From an uncultured Coriobacteriaceae bacterium (GTDB lineage Bacteria > Actinomycetota > Coriobacteriia > Coriobacteriales > Atopobiaceae), in contig CADBYM010000036.1 of NCBI GenBank assembly GCA_902798915.1, positions 1 to 35,031 on the forward strand: a stretch of 35,031 bases of DNA. The letters run 5' to 3'. Both the position numbers and the translations under genes were made by a program. Under the pieces are notes generated by a model. The model was not told the DNA's origin and did no database searches. It saw only the letters and a program-made list of their open reading frames with translations. This document shows positions 31,104 to 35,031 of this stretch, one piece after another. Within the stretch, counting starts at the first letter, position 1. Each line of letters starts with the position of its first letter.

Positions 31104-32410
31104 TACTTATCGTCTCCCCTCAGGTCGATGACACGCTTGGCCTTGCCCTCGCTGCGCGCGATGGTCTTTGGCTCCACCAGCTTAACACGGATGCCCACAG
31201 AGAGCGCCGTCTTGAGTCGCGACTGGATGTCCTTCTGCAGCTGCTCGATGGCAGAGATCTGGTCGAAGTCGAAGTCCGGATTCACCTCCACCTTGAGCGT
31301 GACCACGTCGAGGTGGTTCTTGCGCGTGAGCTCGATCTGATACCAGGAGGCGACCTGCGGGAAGGTCTTCATGACGTCCTCGATCTGGGACGGGAAGACG
31401 TTGACGCCGCGAATGATGAGCATGTCGTCGGTGCGACCGTGCAGGCGGTCGATGCGGCGATGCGTACGACCGCACTTGCAGGTGCCGGGCAGGATGCGCG
31501 TGATGTCACGCGTACGGTAACGCACGACCGGCGTTGCCTCGCGGTCCACCGTGGTGAGCACGAGCTCGCCCCACTCGCCGTCGGGTAGGACCTCACCCGT
31601 CTCGGGATCGATGATCTCGGCGTAGAAGTGATCTTCGGCAAGGTGCAGGCCGTTCTGCTCCCAGCACTCGATGGCAACGCCGGGACCCATCGTCTCGGTG
31701 AGGCCATAGACGTCAAGCACCTTGTAGCCGAGCTTCTCTTCGAGCTCGGCGCGGAAGTTATCCGAGAAGGCCTCGGCACCATGGATGCCCGCGCGCAGAT
31801 GGAAGTCCTTCTTGGGGTCCAACCCCATCGCGATGGCCGTGTCGGCGATGTACATCGCATAGCTGGGCGTGCACATCAGGATAGTTGAACCCATTTCGCG
31901 CAGCACGCGAATCTGGCGCTCGGTGTTGCCCGCACTCATCGGGATGGTGGTGCAACCCGCCTTCACACTGCCGTGGTGCGCCCCGAGGCCTCCCGTGAAG
32001 AGGCCATAGCCGTAGCAGATGTGCGCGACGTCCTCGGGACCGCCGTCGGCATACCAGATGCCACGTGCAAAGCAGTCGCCCCAGATGTCGAGATCGTGCT
32101 CGGTATAGCCACCCACCGTCGCAATGCCGGTCGTGCCGCTCGACATGTGAATCTCGCGGACGTCCTCCTGCGGCACCGCGAACATCCCGTACGGATAGTT
32201 ATCGCGCAGGTCCTGCTTGGTGGTGAAGGGTGCCTTCGCGACGTCGGCAAGGGACTCGACGGCGTAGGGGTCGAAGCCCGCCTCGTCAAAGAGGTCGTGG
32301 TAAAACGGTACGTTCTCGTAGCACTGGATGACGGTCTTCTTGATGCCTTCGAGCTGGATGGCCTCCAACTCCTCGTGTGGCATCGTGAGGATGTCTTGAG
32401 GTTTCTTCAT
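31103..32410 (-). CDS. Phenylacetate-CoA ligase family protein
   Basis: The protein has 435 residues from ATG 32410 with AAAGG upstream. It is an adenylate-forming enzyme of the PaaK type: SSGTTG (90-95), YGYGLFTGGLGAHHG, DVYGLTETMGPG, RYRTRDI, GRTDDMLIIRGVNVFPSQIE, and the C-terminal Lys region SEGKAKRVIDLRG. A zinc-like pair (CKCGRTHRR) is typical. In gut anaerobes this family activates arylacetates such as phenylacetate or indoleacetate, usually with indolepyruvate oxidoreductase. That partner is not in this window. Confidence 0.92.
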   Translation of the reverse strand: MKKPQDILTMPHEELEAIQLEGIKKTVIQCYENVPFYHDLFDEAGFDPYAVESLADVAKAPFTTKQDLRDNYPYGMFAVPQEDVREIHMSSGTTGIATVGGYTEHDLDIWGDCFARGIWYADGGPEDVAHICYGYGLFTGGLGAHHGSVKAGCTTIPMSAGNTERQIRVLREMGSTILMCTPSYAMYIADTAIAMGLDPKKDFHLRAGIHGAEAFSDNFRAELEEKLGYKVLDVYGLTETMGPGVAIECWEQNGLHLAEDHFYAEIIDPETGEVLPDGEWGELVLTTVDREATPVVRYRTRDITRILPGTCKCGRTHRRIDRLHGRTDDMLIIRGVNVFPSQIEDVMKTFPQVASWYQIELTRKNHLDVVTLKVEVNPDFDFDQISAIEQLQKDIQSRLKTALSVGIRVKLVEPKTIARSEGKAKRVIDLRGDDK

Positions 32411-32576
32411 CGCTTGCCTTTCTTGATAAGCCGCAGAGCCTGAACTCTCGCGCAGCGCGTGCTCGGCACATGCGTGCCCAAACATATGCGGGGTATTGTA
32501 TGACTCTTTTGTTACGGCATGGTTGCCATCAACGATACATACGCAAAAGTGAGCGGCAGTCCTCGGTCAATCCTGC

Positions 32577-32605
32577 TTTGGTGCGCCCTGCCCCTGCGTT
32601 ATGAT
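32577..32605 (+). promoter_or_regulatory. Possible promoter of the acylphosphatase gene
   Basis: TATGAT (32,600-32,605) with TTTGGT (32,577-32,582) 17 bases upstream. The ATG chosen for the gene (32,631) lies 25 bases after the -10, whereas the earlier in-frame ATG at 32,601 would lie within it. Confidence 0.45.
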
Positions 32606-32630
32606 GGGATGGATGACGAGAGGAGCCCAC

Positions 32631-32969
32631 ATGAGATGGCCGTGGCAGCGCAAGCCCAAGCCCAAGCCGACCATACCGGACGGCGCCATACGTCGCAGGC
32701 TCCTCTACACCGGCAGAGTGCAGGCCGTGGGATTCCGCTTCACGGTTGAGGGCTGTGCGCGCGAGGCCGGCGTGACGGGCTGGGTGCGCAACATGGAGGA
32801 CGGCTCGGTGCTCGTCGAGGTGCAGGGCGCAAGCGAGCAGGTGCGCACGTTTCGCCGTCTCGTGCAGGATCAGATGGACAACCCGCGTACCTTCATCGAG
32901 GGACGCCTCGCCAGCGAGGAGGCCGTCGAGCCCAAACCCGAGGATCGCTTCTCGATACACAACATCTAG
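32631..32969 (+). CDS. Acylphosphatase
   Basis: The protein has 112 residues from ATG 32631, with GAGGAG upstream. The acylphosphatase core is GRVQAVGFRFTVEGCAREAGVTGWVRNMEDGSVLVEVQG, with catalytic Arg36 and Asn54. The family is usually about 90 residues; this one has a basic Pro/Lys-rich N-terminal tail (WPWQRKPKPKP) and a short C-terminal extension. It hydrolyses acyl phosphates in the cytoplasm. Confidence 0.93.
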   Translation: MRWPWQRKPKPKPTIPDGAIRRRLLYTGRVQAVGFRFTVEGCAREAGVTGWVRNMEDGSVLVEVQGASEQVRTFRRLVQDQMDNPRTFIEGRLASEEAVEPKPEDRFSIHNI

Positions 32970-33031
32970 GATGCCCCGACACCCGCGCGTCCGCGCAGGC
33001 CACATGGGCACACGTACGGAAGGAGAAGACC

Positions 33032-34027
33032 ATGGCACCATTCGAAGGAGTGCTCGACGCGGCCGTCGCACACGCGGAGGCGATTTTTGACCGACTCCAA
33101 GAGACGGCACGCCGACGTGCGGAGGACTACCACTACGGCTGGCGTACCGCACGCGACCTCGTGCAGCTGGCGGGGTCGGGCTCCACGCTGTGGCTTCTCT
33201 ACAGGCACAAGCGGCTCGCCATACCCTTCTCGGTCGCGACGGCAGCCATCACGGCGGGCCTCACCACGGTCTCGGCATTGCGCGATCCCGAGCCCGAGGA
33301 TGCGGCGGACCGCACCGAACAGGAGCGCCTGCGCGACAAGATCGTGAACGCCTTCATGGACATGCTGCCCAACGTCGCGGGCGCCCTGCCGCTTCTCATC
33401 TCTCCCATCGACCGGGCGGCATGCGACCAGCCCCTGTGCCTCGCTCCGCGCGACCCCACGCTACCCTTCACGTTCGGCGAGCATGTGCGCAACATCTCCT
33501 CCCTCTACGCCGTCTACACCATCGTGGGCCATTGGCTCGAGATGCTCTTCTGCCAGCTGATTCGCCTCGGCATCGTGGGGGGCGACTATGATCGGTCCAA
33601 CACCATGCTCTGGGATTGGTGGCTGCACCCCTTCCCCGCCGAGGGCATCGCCGGCGTCTTGATCGCAGGTGTGCTCTCCCCGCTACGCGAGGTGCTGCTC
33701 AAGCGCTTCGGCGGCCGCGTGGCACCGGCACTTGCCCTGAGCTTCCTCGCCAACCAGGTCGTCTGCACCTCAATCGACTACCTCACCGGCATGGTGGCGA
33801 ACCGCAACTACGAGCTGTGGGACTACCGTGAGATGCCCTTCAACTTCCAAGGACAGATTTGCCTGCAAAACTCGCTCGTCTACACCACGGCGGCGACCTT
33901 TGTCACCTGGCTTGCCTACCCGGCACGCATGCGGTGGATCTCTCGCCTGCCGACCGACGTGACGAACCTGTGCTTCTCGGCGCTCGCCCCCACATACGCG
34001 TTCCTCTGCCTCACCTACTTCGTGTAG
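33032..34027 (+). CDS. PF06541-type membrane protein (putative ABC transporter type IV family)
   Basis: The protein has 331 residues with several predicted membrane helices after a soluble N-terminal part. The C-terminal half has the family pattern: AVYTIVGHWLEMLFCQLI, PFPAEGIAGVLIAGVLSPLREVLLKRFGG, and the diagnostic YELWDYREMPFNFQGQICLQNSLVY. PF06541 proteins are polytopic membrane proteins of unknown function. GGAAGG stands before the ATG. The gene lies 62 bases after acylphosphatase and 49 before uridine kinase, in the same direction. Confidence 0.82.
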   Translation: MAPFEGVLDAAVAHAEAIFDRLQETARRRAEDYHYGWRTARDLVQLAGSGSTLWLLYRHKRLAIPFSVATAAITAGLTTVSALRDPEPEDAADRTEQERLRDKIVNAFMDMLPNVAGALPLLISPIDRAACDQPLCLAPRDPTLPFTFGEHVRNISSLYAVYTIVGHWLEMLFCQLIRLGIVGGDYDRSNTMLWDWWLHPFPAEGIAGVLIAGVLSPLREVLLKRFGGRVAPALALSFLANQVVCTSIDYLTGMVANRNYELWDYREMPFNFQGQICLQNSLVYTTAATFVTWLAYPARMRWISRLPTDVTNLCFSALAPTYAFLCLTYFV

Positions 34028-34076
34028 GGCGCGTGGGTCGACCAACCAGCATCAAATCGAACGATAGGAGCATCCC

Positions 34077-34691
34077 ATGAAGGACATCATGGTCATCGGC
34101 ATAGCGGGCGGCAGCGGGAGCGGCAAGACCACCATCACCAATCAGGTCGTGGAGCAGCTTGGCGCGGACGTCACCGTCATCACGCACGACAACTACTATC
34201 GCGCCCACCACGAGATGACCTACGACGAACGGTGCCTGCTCAATTACGATCACCCCGATTCCTACGAGACGGAGCTGCTCACCGAGCACCTCGCTGCGTT
34301 ACGCCGTGGCGAGACGGTGCAGATTCCCACCTATGACTTCTCCATTCACGACCGCACCGACGAGACCATCACCGTACGGCCATCGAGCGTCATCATCGTC
34401 GAGGGCATCCTCCTCTTCTTCCATCCCGAGCTGCGCGAGTTGATGGACATCAAGGTGTTCGTGGACTGCGATGCCGACGTGCGCATTCTACGGCGCATCG
34501 TCCGTGACGTGCAGGAGCGCGGTCGTACGCTAGAAAGCGTCATCAACCAGTACCTTGCCACGGTGAAGCCGATGCATGAGGCATTCGTGGAGCCTTCCAA
34601 GCGCTTCGCCGACATCATCATCCCCACGAGCGAACGCAATCCCGTTGCGCTCGACATGCTCGTCAACAGGATTCGGGCACACCTGAGCTAA
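34077..34691 (+). CDS. udk: Uridine kinase
   Basis: The protein has 204 residues, the usual length. It has the P-loop GIAGGSGSGKTT (8-19), HDNYYRAH, the YDHPDSYET motif, PTYDFSIHDR and VIIVEGILLF, followed by FVDCDADVRILRRIVRD. It phosphorylates uridine and cytidine for pyrimidine salvage. A strong terminator follows. Confidence 0.95.
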   Translation: MKDIMVIGIAGGSGSGKTTITNQVVEQLGADVTVITHDNYYRAHHEMTYDERCLLNYDHPDSYETELLTEHLAALRRGETVQIPTYDFSIHDRTDETITVRPSSVIIVEGILLFFHPELRELMDIKVFVDCDADVRILRRIVRDVQERGRTLESVINQYLATVKPMHEAFVEPSKRFADIIIPTSERNPVALDMLVNRIRAHLS

Positions 34692-34719
34692 GGCAATACC
34701 TCATTCGCTATATCTTCGA

Positions 34720-34769
34720 CCGTTCCCCTCGCCTGCGGCCCGCCGAAGCGATGGGGAACGGCCTTTTTT
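34720..34769 (+). terminator. Intrinsic terminator after uridine kinase
   Basis: CCGTTCCCC (34,720-34,728) pairs with GGGGAACGG (34,753-34,761), followed by CCTTTTTT. The loop is long and partly self-complementary. Confidence 0.88.
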
Positions 34770-34932
34770 GCCTAGGTCGCCCACAAGCTCGGCATTTCCG
34801 AGACATCCGCGCGCATTTTGTGCCACAATTGTTGCAAACACTATATTACCGCAAAGCATTTTCGCGGAAAATCGTTCGCCTCGTACTCTGTCAACTGGTA
34901 TTTTTTCGATTTTGATAACGGTTTTCCGCAGA

Positions 34933-34984
34933 TGTCCTCGACGAGCGAAAATGTCACCCCCTCAACGAGCGAAAATGTCACCCC
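34933..34984 (+). mobile_element. Possible left end of an IS21-like insertion sequence
   Basis: A 20-bp direct repeat, ACGAGCGAAAATGTCACCCC, occurs at 34,941-34,960 and 34,965-34,984 (24-base period), just after a TGTCC sequence at 34,933. A start codon follows at 35,012 (ATGGTCGTACGG, reading MVVRKEL). Multiple short repeats at the ends, with a GCGAAAATGTCA core, are a feature of IS21-family elements. The window ends before a transposase could be confirmed. Confidence 0.5.
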
Positions 34985-35031
34985 TCGAATCCCATCGGCT
35001 ATGCTTCCTCCATGGTCGTACGGAAGGAGCT

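Overview
The window is high-GC bacterial DNA. It fits a host-associated actinomycete of the class Coriobacteriia (Olsenella/Collinsella-like). That placement is an inference from protein style (a cell-surface protein with ChW repeats, an LTA-synthase-like sulfatase, a TIGR00300-type ornithine cyclodeaminase, coriobacterial-looking prophage genes), not from a marker gene. It divides into an accessory half (about 1-23,400) and a core-looking half (about 23,400-34,700).

The accessory half is a nest of insertions beside a tRNA-Val(GAC) gene on the minus strand (23,360-23,434). The 45-bp 3' end of this tRNA is repeated exactly at 8,397-8,441, and a decayed copy lies at 6,144-6,187. The sequence just downstream of the tRNA (terminator hairpin plus a block rich in GGACACCA/TGGTGTCC motifs) occurs three times: about 1,923-2,092, 8,163-8,396 and 23,124-23,359. 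This is the expected footprint of repeated, tandem integration at one tRNA. The best-defined element is the roughly 15-kb stretch from 8,397 to 23,404. It has no integrase of its own near either end and carries a HigBA toxin-antitoxin pair, a transglutaminase-like protein, a short-chain dehydrogenase, wrecked phage genes (terminase, portal, a tail/surface-repeat protein), a two-gene DUF3800 plus BECR-type nuclease-like operon, and a three-gene operon of conserved uncharacterised proteins. A smaller segment (6,144-8,397) holds a DUF4177 protein, an XRE-AbrB fusion regulator and a membrane-anchored alpha/beta hydrolase.

Two complete transposable elements stand out. An IS4-family element (3,207-5,083, 1,877 bp) sits exactly in the 4-base loop of a transcription-terminator hairpin, with the loop ACAG duplicated as target site. 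A recombinase-in-trio (RIT) element (12,223-15,652) has three overlapping tyrosine recombinase genes and about 82-bp terminal inverted repeats, and splits a phage portal gene. A 26-bp perfect palindrome lies between the right end of the RIT and the resumed portal gene. Left of these are a NADAR-domain protein (704-1,828), a second DUF3800 protein (2,495-3,175), a multiply broken pseudogene (5,226-6,099), and the 3' end of the ChW-repeat protein (1-535).

The right half is ordinary chromosome: LTA-synthase-like sulfatase, ornithine-cyclodeaminase family enzyme, a translationally overlapping recQ / secreted 3D-domain protein pair, an OhrR-like MarR regulator, a phenylacetate-CoA-ligase-like enzyme with an ACT-domain partner, acylphosphatase, a PF06541 membrane protein and uridine kinase. 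At the extreme right, twin 20-bp direct repeats followed by a start codon look like the left end of another insertion sequence, possibly IS21-like.

The best candidates for undescribed biology are the DUF3800 + BECR-like operon (16,831-18,021), the three-gene operon (19,517-22,717), the NADAR fusion with an altered active-site motif, the hairpin-loop-targeting IS, and the structured ends of the RIT element.
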